A stretch of 64,000 nucleotides of DNA from Opitutia bacterium (GCA_947472765.1 CANJCM010000010.1:1-64000), one strand, 5' to 3'; shown: positions 1-8,519, counted from the stretch's first letter. Numbers and translations are program-made. Notes: generated by a model from the letters alone, not told the origin.

Positions 1-131
1 AGCGGGCCGTAGTCGAAGAAGCCGTTGAGTCCGCCGTAGATCTCCGAGGACTGGAAAATGAAGCCGCGACGTTTCGCGAGGGAGACAATGGCGTCCATGG
101 AGACGCCCGGAGCAGTGGATTCGGCGGACAT
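1..131 (-). CDS. glyS: Glycyl-tRNA synthetase, N-terminal fragment
   Basis: This is the 5' end of a leftward gene that continues beyond the window; the ATG is the complement of 129-131. The 43 visible residues include [18 protein letters not shown] followed by LNGFFDYGP, the hallmark N-terminus of the dimeric alpha2-type (archaeal/eukaryotic-like) glycyl-tRNA synthetase. That family charges tRNA-Gly and is the usual form in several bacterial phyla. About 14 residues precede the conserved block. The gene is divergent from the small four-helix protein at 261. Only the start can be judged, so integrity of the rest is unknown. Confidence 0.9.
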   Translation of the reverse strand, partial: MSAESTAPGVSMDAIVSLAKRRGFIFQSSEIYGGLNGFFDYGP

Positions 132-260
132 AAGGTGCGGGAGTTAGCCCGGGGGGGGCGGGGCGGTCAATTCCGCGGTTGCACCGGAAGGCCGGGCAGA
201 TCGGAGCGGATGCCGGAGGACGGACGAGTGGCCGTGAACCCGGACCCGTGGCGGCGTTCT

Positions 261-737
261 ATGAAGGACGCCATGATCCATTCCGACGACACCTCCATCC
301 TCGCGCTCAACCGCCTGATTGTAACCGGCCGCGACGCCGAAAGCGGATTTCGAGCAGCGGCGACCGACACGCGCGACCCCGTTCATGCCCGGCTGTACGG
401 CGAATATGCGGCGCAGCGAGCGCGGTTTGTCGCCGACCTCGAGTCGCGGGTGAAAGACCTCCGCGCGGAGCCGGCGAAGACGGGTTCAATCGCCGCAGCC
501 TTGCACCGCCAGTGGATGGACCTCGAGGCCGGGACGTCGGATCATGTTTCGCAGACGATCCTCCATGAAGTGGAGCGCGGCGAGGCCCTGGCGGTCACGG
601 CCTACCGCGAGGCGCTGCAGCTGAGCGGCCTCGATGAAATTTCCCGGGCAATGGTTCAGGTTCAGTATGAACAAGTGCAGGCGGCCCACGATCGCGTGAA
701 GCAACTCCGTGACCGCGGCACCCTCGCGGGCCGGTGA
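261..737 (+). CDS. DUF2383 / PA2169-family four-helix-bundle protein
   Basis: This is a 158-residue protein, or 154 if the second ATG at 273 is used. The stretch DDTSILALNRLIVTGRDAE, followed by a mostly helical body and a late HEVERGEALAVTAYREAL segment, matches the ferritin-like four-helix DUF2383 family (PA2169 type), usually linked to stress or unknown function. No signal peptide is visible. The reading frame is open up to 135, but the upstream residues are Arg/Gly-rich and unlike the family, so I place the start at 261. It stands alone between glyS (divergent) and the LTxxQ protein, followed by a palindrome and a REP hairpin. Confidence 0.7.
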   Translation: MKDAMIHSDDTSILALNRLIVTGRDAESGFRAAATDTRDPVHARLYGEYAAQRARFVADLESRVKDLRAEPAKTGSIAAALHRQWMDLEAGTSDHVSQTILHEVERGEALAVTAYREALQLSGLDEISRAMVQVQYEQVQAAHDRVKQLRDRGTLAGR

Positions 738-747
738 CGCAGCGATC

Positions 748-781
748 CCGAACCAGTTTGTCATTAATTAGATGACATCGG
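748..781. repeat. GTCAT palindrome, copy 1
   Basis: An imperfect palindrome with TGTCAT and ATGACA arms around a 7-nt AT-rich centre (759-777). It is flanked by CCCGA and TCGGG that extend the stem. The same core recurs at 8520-8562 and 18470-18506. It lies 20 bp after the DUF2383 stop codon and about 185 bp before the LTxxQ gene, so it could be a terminator-like hairpin, an operator or a mobile repeat. Confidence 0.55.
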
Positions 782-830
782 GGATCGGTTTCGTCCTGCC
801 GTGGGCCCGGCATTCCACCAGCCGTGCCAT

Positions 831-854
831 GGAGGGCCGGTGCCCTCACCGGCC
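831..854 (+). repeat. REP-type hairpin, family B, single copy
   Basis: GGAG tetranucleotide at 831-834, then an 8-bp stem GGCCGGTG/CACCGGCC with a CCCT loop. It has the layout of RAYT-recognised REP sequences. No inverted partner is visible nearby, unlike the other family B copies at 3.5, 7.9 and 15.9 kb. Confidence 0.7.
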
Positions 855-963
855 ACGGCAGAAGGTGGAACAGTCCATCGGCGGATGAAGAGCCCCGCTC
901 TCCATTCGGCACCGCGTAACTGCGGCGGCCCTTCGTCCGTCTGATCCGCATCCTCCATCTGCC

Positions 964-1371
964 ATGAAGACTCTCCTCAAGACTTCCCTGATTGTTCTCG
1001 GACTCGCCGCGGGCGCGCTGCCGCTGCTGCAGGCCGCCGACGCCACGGCTCCGGCCAACCACGAAAAGCGTTATCCGCGCCTTCGGGCGCTGCTGAAACA
1101 TCGCGCGGCAATTCGACACGAAGTGGCCCGCCGCCTCGATCTCACGGCCGAACAGAAGGCCCAGCTCAAGGCCGGCCGCGAAAAAACCGTCGCCACGCTC
1201 CGGGCGCTGCGCGCCGATCCGAATCTCACCCGCGAGCAAAAACGCGCGCAGGCCCGCCAGACGATTGAGGCGGCGCGGACCGAGATGCGCGGCGTGCTCA
1301 CGCCCGGGCAGCAGGCGAAGCTGAAGGAGATGCGCGAGAAGGCGCAGCAACGCCGCGGTAAGCACGTCTGA
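964..1371 (+). CDS. Periplasmic LTxxQ-motif (Spy/CpxP-like) protein
   Basis: A 135-residue protein with a clear Sec signal peptide (about residues 1-25, ending LLQAADA) followed by a highly charged, all-helical mature part. Two LTxxQ-type motifs are visible, LTAEQKAQL near residue 60 and LTPGQQAKL near residue 115, with KR/AQ-rich helices between them. This is the arrangement of Spy/CpxP-type periplasmic proteins, which act as envelope-stress chaperones or metal-linked regulators in other bacteria. It lies upstream of the HtrA protease, a functional neighbour in envelope quality control, but 560 bp of repeat-rich sequence separates them, so they are probably not co-transcribed. Confidence 0.75.
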   Translation: MKTLLKTSLIVLGLAAGALPLLQAADATAPANHEKRYPRLRALLKHRAAIRHEVARRLDLTAEQKAQLKAGREKTVATLRALRADPNLTREQKRAQARQTIEAARTEMRGVLTPGQQAKLKEMREKAQQRRGKHV

Positions 1372-1490
1372 GAGGCCTCGCTGCGCTCGGACGCGCGCAG
1401 CGGGAGCAAGTGGGCCCGCTGCCTCCGGCTGCCGACCCCTTTCATTCTTTTCCGCCCCTGCGAGCGCGAGCGAGGGGCAGGTTAGTCGCC

Positions 1491-1556
1491 GGGTGCGCAC
1501 GAAGCGTGCCCCTGCGAATCGCGGATTCGGTGGAGGGGCGTGGCTCGACCACGCCC
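1491..1556. repeat. REP-type inverted pair, family A (degenerate left copy)
   Basis: The right copy (1532-1556, +) is GGAG plus stem GGGCGTGG/CCACGCCC with loop CTCGA. The left copy (1491-1515, -) is degenerate: its stem contains two G-T wobbles and its tetranucleotide reads GCAG. This pair is the main recognisable content of the 560-bp gap 1372-1931, together with the inverted-repeat element at 1758-1845. Confidence 0.65.
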
Positions 1557-1757
1557 GACTCACTTCGAGCCGACCTTCGGCAGTGACAGAATCGTCTTCC
1601 GCGTCGGCTTGGGCCAGTGTTGCGTGGTGGCGTTGCGCAGCGCGGTGCGCGCGGAAGCAGGCCGGCATCGTGACGCAGAATCCGGCCAGCGCCGCGGGAA
1701 AATGGGTGACCTTTTTCAGCTCCGCGGTTGGCGGGCGAAAGAAGTGGGCCGGAGCAA

Positions 1758-1845
1758 GGATCCACGGATGCCGGAAGATGCCGGACCGATGGACGGAGCG
1801 TTTCGCTCGCCGGGCTCATCCCATCTGCCCGGCATCTGCGGATCC
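1758..1845. repeat. Short inverted-repeat element
   Basis: An 88-bp unit bounded by GGATCCACGGATGCCGG at the left and the complement of GGATCCGCAGATGCCGG at the right (15 of 17 matching). It sits about 90 bp upstream of the HtrA gene. It could be a non-autonomous mobile element or simply a large cruciform. No target-site duplication is evident. Confidence 0.45.
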
Positions 1846-1931
1846 CCGGATTGGCCTCCTCAGGTCCTTCCCGCCGGACCAAATGACGCGCTGGCTAAAT
1901 CTCCGATCGTCTCCTAACTGATCCCACCCGC

Positions 1932-3473
1932 ATGAAAACGAGAGCCACCGCCCGTTGCCTATTGGTTTTAGTTGCCACCGCCCTTGCGACCGCCCCGGCG
2001 GTTTCGCTCCGCGCCGCCGACGGCAAAGCGGCCGCTCCGGTCGAGAAGGAAAAGCGCGCGCCGCTCCGTCTGAATGTCGATCGCAAGCCGATCAACCGGG
2101 ACGCCCCCGACCGCGTCAGCTACGCCGGCATCGTGAAGCGCACCGCGGCCAGCGTGGTTTACGTCTACTCCACCCAGAAGGTGAAGATGCCGGCGGATGA
2201 CCTGCACAACGACCCGACGCTGCGGCGGTTCTTCGAGCAGAATCCCGACCTGGCGATTCCCAATCCCCAGGCCCCCAACTCCCGCAAGAAAGGCAGCCGC
2301 ACTCCTCCCGAACGCACGCGCCAGGGGCTGGGCTCTGGCGTCGTGATTTCCGCGGACGGCTATGTTCTCACCAACAACCACGTGGTCGAGGACGCCGACG
2401 AGGTCCGCGTCTCGATCGGTGAGTCGAACAAGCGCTACGTGGCCAAGATCATCGGCCGAGATCCGCAGACCGACATCGCCGTGCTCAAGATTGAGGCGAG
2501 CGGACTTTCCCCCGCGACGTTCGCGGACAGCGAGCAGCTCCAGATCGGCGACGTCGTCCTCGCGATCGGCAACCCCTTTGGCATCGGCCAGTCCGTCAGC
2601 CGTGGCGTCGTCAGCGCGCTCAGCCGCGGCGGCCTCGATGTCAGCCTCGAGATCGAAGACTTCATCCAGACCGATGCGGCGATCAATCCCGGCAACTCCG
2701 GGGGCGCGTTGATGGACACCGACGGCCGCGTTGTTGGCATCAACACCGCGATCCTCAGCGGCAGCGGCGGGTTCAACGGCGTCGGCTTCGCGATTCCGAT
2801 CAACCTCGTCCGCTTCGTCGCCGAACAAATTGTGAACAAGGGCCGCGTCGAGCGCGGCATGCTGGGCGTCCGCATTCAGGACCTCACCGAGGAACTCTCG
2901 ACCGAGTTTGGCACCGAGAAGGGCGCGCTGGTCGCGGAGCTCACGCCGGACAGCCCCGCGGAGAAGGCGGGCATCAAGGCCGGCGACGTCATTACGAAAG
3001 TCAACGGCACCGAGATTCGCGACGGCCGGCATCTGACGGTGCTCGTCAGCCAGAACGCGCCGGAGTCCGAGGTCGCGGTGGAATACCTGCGCGAGGGCAA
3101 ACCGACGGTGGCGAAGGTGAAACTCGGCCTGCGTCCGAACACCGCGGTCGCCGGGACCCAGGGCACGGCTCCGCAAGACGAGGGCGTGCTCAATGGCGTC
3201 AACGTGGGCGACATCACTCCGCAGATTCGTGACGAGCTGAAACTTCCCGCCCGGATCAAGGGCGTCGTGATCACGGAAATCGACCCCGACAGCGCGGCCG
3301 CCCGCCAGGGGCTGCGCGAGGGCGATCTCGTGCTGGAGATGAATCGCAAGCCGGTCACCAACTCCGACGAGGCCGTGCGCCTGAGCGAGCAGATCGAGGG
3401 GCCGAAAGTCCTCCTCCTGATCTGGCGCGGTGGCCGCACGAGCTACCTCGTGATCGACGAGTCGAAGAAGTAA
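1932..3473 (+). CDS. HtrA/Do-family periplasmic serine protease with two PDZ domains
   Basis: A 513-residue protein. An N-terminal signal peptide (about residues 1-29, ending SLRAADG) exports it to the periplasm. The trypsin-like domain has the full catalytic triad: H150 in TNNHVVEDAD, D181 in PQTDIAVL and S256 in NPGNSGGAL. Two PDZ domains follow, roughly residues 290-385 and 405-510, the usual DegP/DegQ layout and length. The family degrades or refolds damaged envelope proteins. The segment between signal peptide and protease carries a long loop (about residues 85-130) resembling the LA loop region of Do proteases. It appears monocistronic. The start is fixed by the signal peptide. Confidence 0.93.
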   Translation: MKTRATARCLLVLVATALATAPAVSLRAADGKAAAPVEKEKRAPLRLNVDRKPINRDAPDRVSYAGIVKRTAASVVYVYSTQKVKMPADDLHNDPTLRRFFEQNPDLAIPNPQAPNSRKKGSRTPPERTRQGLGSGVVISADGYVLTNNHVVEDADEVRVSIGESNKRYVAKIIGRDPQTDIAVLKIEASGLSPATFADSEQLQIGDVVLAIGNPFGIGQSVSRGVVSALSRGGLDVSLEIEDFIQTDAAINPGNSGGALMDTDGRVVGINTAILSGSGGFNGVGFAIPINLVRFVAEQIVNKGRVERGMLGVRIQDLTEELSTEFGTEKGALVAELTPDSPAEKAGIKAGDVITKVNGTEIRDGRHLTVLVSQNAPESEVAVEYLREGKPTVAKVKLGLRPNTAVAGTQGTAPQDEGVLNGVNVGDITPQIRDELKLPARIKGVVITEIDPDSAAARQGLREGDLVLEMNRKPVTNSDEAVRLSEQIEGPKVLLLIWRGGRTSYLVIDESKK

Positions 3474-3506
3474 CGCCGCACCCGGCGGCCGTTCGAACCG
3501 TCGTAT

Positions 3507-3605
3507 GGAGGGCGGGTGCCCTCACCCGCCAGCCCGTCGGCCTCCAAGTTCAGGCACAGTAGGATGCGCAGCGGGCTGCATGGCCGGTGAGGGCACCGGC
3601 CCTCC
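3507..3605. repeat. REP-type inverted pair, family B
   Basis: The + copy at 3507-3530 is GGAG plus stem GGCGGGTG/CACCCGCC, loop CCCT. The - copy at 3582-3605 has stem GGCCGGTG/CACCGGCC, loop AGGG, then CTCC (complement of GGAG). The two stems differ by a compensated base pair, so structure rather than sequence is conserved. Directly followed by a family C pair. Confidence 0.8.
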
Positions 3606-3633
3606 AGGGTACGGCCCCGCTCAATCGTGCGAA

Positions 3634-3709
3634 GTGGCACGGGTCTCCCGACCCGTGTGAATCGTACGAAATTGTTTATGCCCTTCACGGGTCAGGAGAC
3701 CCGTGCCAC
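3634..3709. repeat. REP-type inverted pair, family C
   Basis: The + copy at 3634-3657 is GTGG plus stem CACGGGTC/GACCCGTG with loop TCCC. The - copy at 3686-3709 has the same stem, loop AGGA and CCAC at its 3' foot. The same B plus C combination recurs in reversed order at 7744-7939. The two pairs fill most of the 339-bp gap between HtrA and the glycosyltransferase. Confidence 0.8.
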
Positions 3710-3812
3710 TGCCACTGCGTGGGCCACTGGCACTGCCAACGTGGGCAGTTCACGTCCCGCGCTTCTGCGCTGGCCTGCAACAATTCGCCCACCGGACGCG
3801 TCTTCATCGCGC

Positions 3813-5753
3813 ATGAGCACCGAGTCCGGCCCGGCTTTGGAACCCACCCCGCCGCTTCCCGCCCTTGAGCCTGCGCTGGTTTCGCGCGCGCTTTTCGCCG
3901 CGCTCATCCTCGCGGTGGTGCACTTCATCTGGCTGCACGCGCACTTCGCGCCGGCGGCGATGAGCCCCGACGCCAACGGCTATGTGGTCCAGGCCCGGCT
4001 GATCGCGCTCGAGGGAAAGACCGGCTTCACGCCGACGTCACCGGCGCAATTCGTCGGCATGCACTGGCTGGAAACCGACACCGGTGTATTTCAAAGCCGG
4101 TATCCGGCGGGCCTCGCGCTGCTTTTCGCGCTGGTTTGGAAGCTCGGCGGTTTCACGGCGGCTCTGCTCGTGAATCCGCTGCTCGCGAGTGCGACGGTGG
4201 CAGCGGTTTTCTTTTTCGCCCGGCGCTTCGTTTCCGAGTGGCTCGCCGTGCTGGCGGCCGCCGTCTTCGCCGTGGTGCCGGCGGCCAACGAGCATGCGCT
4301 CGCCGCGGATGCGCACACCTCGACGGCGTTCTTCCTCGTTACCGGGCTGATCGCGCTGCTGCGTTTCGCGGAGGAGCCGAAGCCCGGCGTCGGGCTGCTC
4401 GCAGGCTTCCTGCTCGGGCTCGTGCCGACGATGCGTTATCCGGAGGCGCTCGCTGGCGTGACGATTGCCGCGTGGTTGGTCTGGCGGGTGCGGCCACTGA
4501 CGCGGCTCTGGCCGGCGGTGGTCGGAGCGGCGGTACCGGTCGTCGCCCAACTCGCGCACAACGCCTCGGCCTACGGAGCGTTTTGGCGGACGGGTTACGC
4601 GCTGACGAATGAGCAGACCGGGTTCGGCTGGGCATATTTCACGAGCCACGTGCTCTCCTATTTGCAGGCGCTCGTTTCGTTTCAGGGACTCGGCCTGTTC
4701 TTCGCGCTCGGCCTCGCGGGCCTAATCGGGCTCGTCGCGGATCGGCCACATCGTGCGGCCGGCGTCCTGCTCGCGGGGATCGTGGCTCCGCTGATCCTGC
4801 TCTACATGGCGTATTACTTTGGCGGTGGCGGCGGAAACCTCCGCTTCCTGATTCCGACGCTCCCACTGCTCGCGGTGGCGGCCGTGTGGCTGCTCGCGCA
4901 ACTGGCGGTGCCGACGCGAACGCGCATCGCGATCGTGGCGGGGCTCGCCGCGTTGCAGCTCGGCGTCGCGGGCTCGGTTTCGTCCACGATGCTGGCCCAG
5001 ACCAGGACTTCCCTCACCGCCGCCGCCCGGGCGCGAGCCTTGGTGGAAAAGGAAATGCCGGGAGGTGGTGTGCTGATCGTTGAGCGGCAACTTGCGGAGA
5101 GCCTCGACGCGACCGGTCAGTGGCAGCTGGTGGAGGAAAGCCTCGTGCAAGGTGGCGGCCCGCGTGGCCCGGGTGGAATGGCGCCCGCCGGATTCGGTCC
5201 CGGTGGCGGATTTGCGCCCGGTGGCGTGGGCCCAGGTGGAATGGCACCGGGCGGATTCGGCGGTGGACCCGGTGGGATGGGCGGCCCCCCCGGTTTTTCG
5301 ATGGATCCCGATGCACCGAGTCCGCAACAGGCCGGCAAGAATCGCGCCCAACAGGAACGTTATCGCGATCTCAACGCGACAGAGCGACGGGCGCGAGTCT
5401 GGCAGGACATCGCGACGTGGGCTGCCGGCCGGCCTGTCTATTGGCTCGCGCGTTCCGTCGAAGCCGCGGAAGCGGCGCTGCCGGAGGGCGCTGATTACCA
5501 GAGCGTCGGCGAACTCGATGCGCCGACGATGATGGGTTTCGGCGGCGGCGGGCCCGGCGGCCCGGGCGGCGGGATGATGGGACCCGGTCCCGGCATGGGC
5601 CCGCAGGCGGGCAAGCGCGGCGTCGTCGGCGGACGCGGTGCATTGGGTGGACGCGGGGGCTTTGTCCCCGGCGGTCGCGGCCCCGGCATCGGCGGCAACG
5701 CCCCCGGCGGAGCACCGATGAAATTGCGTCTGCTCCGACTCTCACTGCCCTGA
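3813..5753 (+). CDS. Membrane glycosyltransferase (PMT/ArnT-like) with Gly-rich insertions
   Basis: 646 residues from the ATG at 3813. The frame is open further upstream, but that part is encoded by REP repeats and lacks membrane character. Residues about 25-415 contain many hydrophobic helices with a short acidic loop after helix 1 (SPDANGYVVQA), typical of GT-C enzymes of the PMT/ArnT group that move sugars from polyprenyl phosphates to acceptors at the outer face of the inner membrane. The C-terminal soluble part is unusual: residues about 445-497 and 573-635 are Gly/Pro/Met-rich (FGPGG, GGPGGMGG-type repeats). The acceptor is unknown, and no glycan cluster surrounds the gene. Confidence 0.65.
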   Translation: MSTESGPALEPTPPLPALEPALVSRALFAALILAVVHFIWLHAHFAPAAMSPDANGYVVQARLIALEGKTGFTPTSPAQFVGMHWLETDTGVFQSRYPAGLALLFALVWKLGGFTAALLVNPLLASATVAAVFFFARRFVSEWLAVLAAAVFAVVPAANEHALAADAHTSTAFFLVTGLIALLRFAEEPKPGVGLLAGFLLGLVPTMRYPEALAGVTIAAWLVWRVRPLTRLWPAVVGAAVPVVAQLAHNASAYGAFWRTGYALTNEQTGFGWAYFTSHVLSYLQALVSFQGLGLFFALGLAGLIGLVADRPHRAAGVLLAGIVAPLILLYMAYYFGGGGGNLRFLIPTLPLLAVAAVWLLAQLAVPTRTRIAIVAGLAALQLGVAGSVSSTMLAQTRTSLTAAARARALVEKEMPGGGVLIVERQLAESLDATGQWQLVEESLVQGGGPRGPGGMAPAGFGPGGGFAPGGVGPGGMAPGGFGGGPGGMGGPPGFSMDPDAPSPQQAGKNRAQQERYRDLNATERRARVWQDIATWAAGRPVYWLARSVEAAEAALPEGADYQSVGELDAPTMMGFGGGGPGGPGGGMMGPGPGMGPQAGKRGVVGGRGALGGRGGFVPGGRGPGIGGNAPGGAPMKLRLLRLSLP

Positions 5754-5791
5754 GTTTAAGCAACGGCACCGATCCCGAAGCAGGGGGGCGA

Positions 5792-5878
5792 ACCACTAAT
5801 TTTCACTCACGAGACACTCACTCGATCACGGCGCAGCCAGTTCAGCAAGTTAGTGCCCCGTTAGTGAAAGTTAGTGGT
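5792..5878. repeat. 87-bp inverted-repeat element with ACCACTAA ends
   Basis: Left end ACCACTAATTTTCACT and right end the complement of ACCACTAACTTTCACT match in 15 of 16 positions. The element lies between the convergent glycosyltransferase and DUF962 genes and could also act as a bidirectional terminator. The ACCACT ends are shared with the larger element at 58323-58540. Just beyond, 5900-5918 holds one copy of the CCTGGTTTCAGGCTC repeat. Confidence 0.5.
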
Positions 5879-5933
5879 GCCCACGGTCTGGCTCCCGGGT
5901 CCCTGGTTTCAGGCTCAAAATATTCCGGCCACC

Positions 5934-6413
5934 TCAATACCGCTGTCCCACTTTGCGGTACGCGCGGCTCAGCAGCCAGGCGGGTCCGATCAATAGGAAC
6001 GCGACGTCGTGCAGAAACGACGGCCGCCTTCCTTCGATGCTGTGACCGATGAACTGGCCAATCCACGCCACGGCGAAAGCCCCCGTGTAAATCCAGAGCA
6101 CCGGCACCGGCACGAGCATTTCCGTCAGCACGAGCAGCAGGTTGCAGAGCGCCATGAACGCCAGCATCCCCGCCGCAATCGCAGGCGAGAGCCGGAGATA
6201 GAACAGCGAGGCGAGGGCGATCGCGACGTGGGTCCAGTTGAACCAAGCGAAGCGATCGCTCAGCTCTGCGGGTACTGGCAGCAGCGAGATGAAGCCCAGG
6301 ACGCACGCGAAGATCACCGGCACGCAAATCCAGTGGATCAGCTCGTTGGTGGGATGTCGGTGGCTTTCGCCGTAGGCGGCGAACCACTCGTCGGCGGTTT
6401 TGCGGGCAGCCAT
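5934..6413 (-). CDS. DUF962 / Mpo1-like membrane protein
   Basis: A 159-residue integral membrane protein. The N-terminal motif WFAAYGESHRHPTNELIHW is the signature of the DUF962 family (yeast Mpo1/YGL010w), with conserved His residues in HRHPTNELIH and in the later GHSIEG segment. Four hydrophobic helices follow. In yeast the family member is an Fe-dependent dioxygenase of 2-hydroxy fatty acids; bacterial members are mostly uncharacterised, so the function here is by homology only. It starts 4 bp after the stop of the upstream DUF5009 gene, so the two are probably one leftward transcript. Confidence 0.85.
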   Translation of the reverse strand: MAARKTADEWFAAYGESHRHPTNELIHWICVPVIFACVLGFISLLPVPAELSDRFAWFNWTHVAIALASLFYLRLSPAIAAGMLAFMALCNLLLVLTEMLVPVPVLWIYTGAFAVAWIGQFIGHSIEGRRPSFLHDVAFLLIGPAWLLSRAYRKVGQRY

Positions 6414-6417
6414 GGAA

Positions 6418-7671
6418 TCAGACGCGGAGGAAAATCTGCCGGCGATGGAGGAACCACGCGAGCACGAGCAGCAGCGCCACCGACGCGAGCTCGATCAGGA
6501 GTTCGCCGGCGGCGGGCGAAAATGCGGCACTGACGCTGAGCTGCACGCTGCCGCCCACCAGCCGTTGCGCCGCGCGGGCCGAGCCCAGCAGGTTGTTCGC
6601 GAGATAGAGGGTGATCGGGTTCATGCCGATCCAGACAAACGGCGCACACCAGGCGCCGCGCCACCGGCGAACGTCCACGACGTAGTAAAACGCGGCGAGC
6701 AGCAGCAGGCTGTAGCCGCCGGTGACGAGGACGTACGACGAGGTCCAGATTTTCTTCACCACCGGAAACTGCAGGTGCCACAGCCAGCCGAGGACGAGCA
6801 GCACCACCCCCGCGACGACGAGGCGCCGGAGCCTGGCCGCGTCGTCAACCTCACGCTGTCGCAGCAGCAGTCCCGCGAAGACTCCGATCAAGCAGGAGGC
6901 GATCGCCGGCAGCGTGCTGAGCAGTCCTTCGGGATCCCAATAGACGTAGTGCTTCCGGCCGGGCAGGTGCTCGAAGTCGAAGTGATTCGCGAGATTCAAG
7001 CCGGGCGAATAGCCGCCGGTCACGCGTTTGTCTGCGGCCGCGTTGTAGAAAACCTTCGCTTCCGCGGGAGTCGGGAGGCGCGCCAATCCCATTGCCGCGG
7101 GCAGCGTGGTGCGATCCAGCACCACCGGCCGGAGGGAAACGAACGACAGCAGCGCCCAGTAACCGGCCAGCAGCACGACGCAGGTTCGCGCGAGCGCCCG
7201 GGGCGTGAAAAAGCAGAAGAGCAGGGCGCTCGCGGTGTAGACGAGGGCGATGCGCTGGAGCACGCCGAGCAGCCGCACCTCGGGCCACGGATTCATCAGC
7301 CCGCCGTTGTAGAAAATGCCGAGCAGGAAGAGCACGGCGCCGCGAATCAGGATCCGCCGCACGGCCTGCGGACGGCCGCCCTGCTCGAGCGTGCGGCTGA
7401 GCGAGAACACCAGCGACACGCCGACCATGAAGAGGAAGAGCGGGAAGATGAGATCGTAGAACCCGAGTCCCGCCCACGCCTTGTGCTCGAATTGCCCGGC
7501 GAGAAACGTGAATGGTGGCGCGTCCGTGGCCTCGCCGAGTTTCCGCATCACGGCGTCCGCGCCGAGAATCCAGACCATGTCGAACCCGCGCAGCACATCC
7601 AGCGAGAGGAGCCGCGCGGACGCCGCCGGCGGCGACGGAACCACATCTGCGATCGGGGCAGGGGAGGACAT
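6418..7671 (-). CDS. DUF5009 / heparan N-acetyltransferase-like membrane acyltransferase (NagX-type)
   Basis: About 417 residues from the ATG at 7671 (a longer frame starts at 7713). The early motif LLSLDVLRGFDMVWILGAD is typical of DUF5009/NagX proteins, relatives of heparan-alpha-glucosaminide N-acetyltransferase, with roughly ten membrane helices. These are thought to acetylate amino sugars across the membrane using acetyl-CoA, and in Bacteroidetes and Verrucomicrobia they often accompany glycan catabolism. An early His/Asn-rich periplasmic loop (GLNLANHFDFEHLPG) is visible. It is the first gene of a two-gene leftward unit with the DUF962 gene. The substrate is unproven. Confidence 0.8.
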   Translation of the reverse strand: MSSPAPIADVVPSPPAASARLLSLDVLRGFDMVWILGADAVMRKLGEATDAPPFTFLAGQFEHKAWAGLGFYDLIFPLFLFMVGVSLVFSLSRTLEQGGRPQAVRRILIRGAVLFLLGIFYNGGLMNPWPEVRLLGVLQRIALVYTASALLFCFFTPRALARTCVVLLAGYWALLSFVSLRPVVLDRTTLPAAMGLARLPTPAEAKVFYNAAADKRVTGGYSPGLNLANHFDFEHLPGRKHYVYWDPEGLLSTLPAIASCLIGVFAGLLLRQREVDDAARLRRLVVAGVVLLVLGWLWHLQFPVVKKIWTSSYVLVTGGYSLLLLAAFYYVVDVRRWRGAWCAPFVWIGMNPITLYLANNLLGSARAAQRLVGGSVQLSVSAAFSPAAGELLIELASVALLLVLAWFLHRRQIFLRV

Positions 7672-7743
7672 CGGAGGTGGGCCGACGGTGTTGAAGCTGC
7701 CGTCTCGGGTCAACGGAAGGCAGCCCGGTGGCCAAGTGGGCTG

Positions 7744-7819
7744 GTGGCACGGGTCTCCCGACCCGTGGTGGCCGTACGGAGATTTTCCATGTTTTCACGG
7801 GTCAGGAGACCCGTGCCAC
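7744..7819. repeat. REP-type inverted pair, family C
   Basis: The + copy 7744-7767 is GTGG plus stem CACGGGTC/GACCCGTG, loop TCCC. The - copy 7796-7819 has the same stem with loop AGGA and terminal CCAC. It is essentially identical to the pair at 3634-3709, showing recent spread or conversion. Located in the 325-bp gap 7672-7996. Confidence 0.8.
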
Positions 7820-7867
7820 GGCGGCTGCGTTAACGAATAATATTACGCGAACGAGACCCCAGCCGAT

Positions 7868-7939
7868 GGAGGGCGGGTGTCCTCACCCGCCAAAAAACCT
7901 AACGATTTGCTCGTTGGCCGGTGGGGGCACCGGCCCTCC
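7868..7939. repeat. REP-type inverted pair, family B
   Basis: The + copy 7868-7891 is GGAG plus stem GGCGGGTG/CACCCGCC, loop TCCT. The - copy 7916-7939 has stem GGCCGGTG/CACCGGCC, loop GGGG, then CTCC. As at 3.5 kb, the + copy uses the GGCGGGTG stem and the - copy the GGCCGGTG stem, so the pair moves as a unit. Confidence 0.8.
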
Positions 7940-7996
7940 AGGGTACGGCCGCCGCACTGCTCCGCCCTGCCCAAAAATGAAAAATCCAAAATCCCC

Positions 7997-8449
7997 TCAG
8001 CCTCTCCCGCCGCGGAGCACGACGAGATGGTCCACGCCCTTCGACTCGAACTCCCGCCAGTAGCCGTCCTCGATTTCGTCGAGCCGCTGGGTCTGCGCGT
8101 CGTCGAGTTCGTCGGACAGCTTCGTCGGTCCGAGCTCGGAGCGGAGGTCGCGCTCGGTGAGCCGCGTCACGAGTTCGCTCCAGAAGGCATCCTCGACGAA
8201 CTGGTCGATTTTATCGCGCACCGGTCCATCGGTGAGTTTCTCGTTGGGAAACAACTGGCCATTGACGTCGGTCTCCACGAGGTCCGCGCAACCGAATGGT
8301 TCGGCGAGCGCATAGGTCTTCTGGGCAATCTCCGCGTAGCGCTCGGGCATCGTCGCGGGATCGTCCGGCCGCGAACCCGTCACCCACAGTCCGAGATGCA
8401 CCAGTTCGAGCAGCCGCGTGTATTCCTTCGCCGTGAACGAGACCTTCAT
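7997..8449 (-). CDS. Conserved hypothetical protein, 150 aa
   Basis: I do not recognise this family. The protein is soluble, acidic and helical with no signal peptide: it opens MKVSFTAKEYTRLLELVHLG, then has a Glu/Asp-rich C-terminal half (LTERDLRSELGPTKLSDEL) and ends GVDHLVVLRGGRG. It is transcribed away from the 43-bp palindrome at 8520-8562 that sits about 70 bp upstream. There is no operon partner; flanking DNA on the 3' side is REP-rich. Codon use matches its neighbours, and the frame is much more protein-like than the opposite strand. Confidence 0.6.
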   Translation of the reverse strand: MKVSFTAKEYTRLLELVHLGLWVTGSRPDDPATMPERYAEIAQKTYALAEPFGCADLVETDVNGQLFPNEKLTDGPVRDKIDQFVEDAFWSELVTRLTERDLRSELGPTKLSDELDDAQTQRLDEIEDGYWREFESKGVDHLVVLRGGRG

Positions 8450-8519
8450 GGTGGCAACAGAGGATGCGATCCCTCCCCTCGCGCAAGGGCGGATTCACGG
8501 CGTCCCTCCCTGAGCGAAA

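Noticed and set aside
595-1668. A 357-codon open frame on the - strand and several similar long frames (e.g. 6400-7833 +, 41419-43440 -, 61887-63692 -)
   Set aside because: They lie opposite or out of frame with clear genes, are Arg/Pro/Ala-rich without family motifs, and arise from the GC-rich third positions of the real genes.
1372-1931. Possible small genes between the LTxxQ protein and HtrA (for example frames at 1493 and 1540 +)
   Set aside because: The frames cross a REP pair and another inverted repeat, have repeat-like composition and no recognisable motifs.
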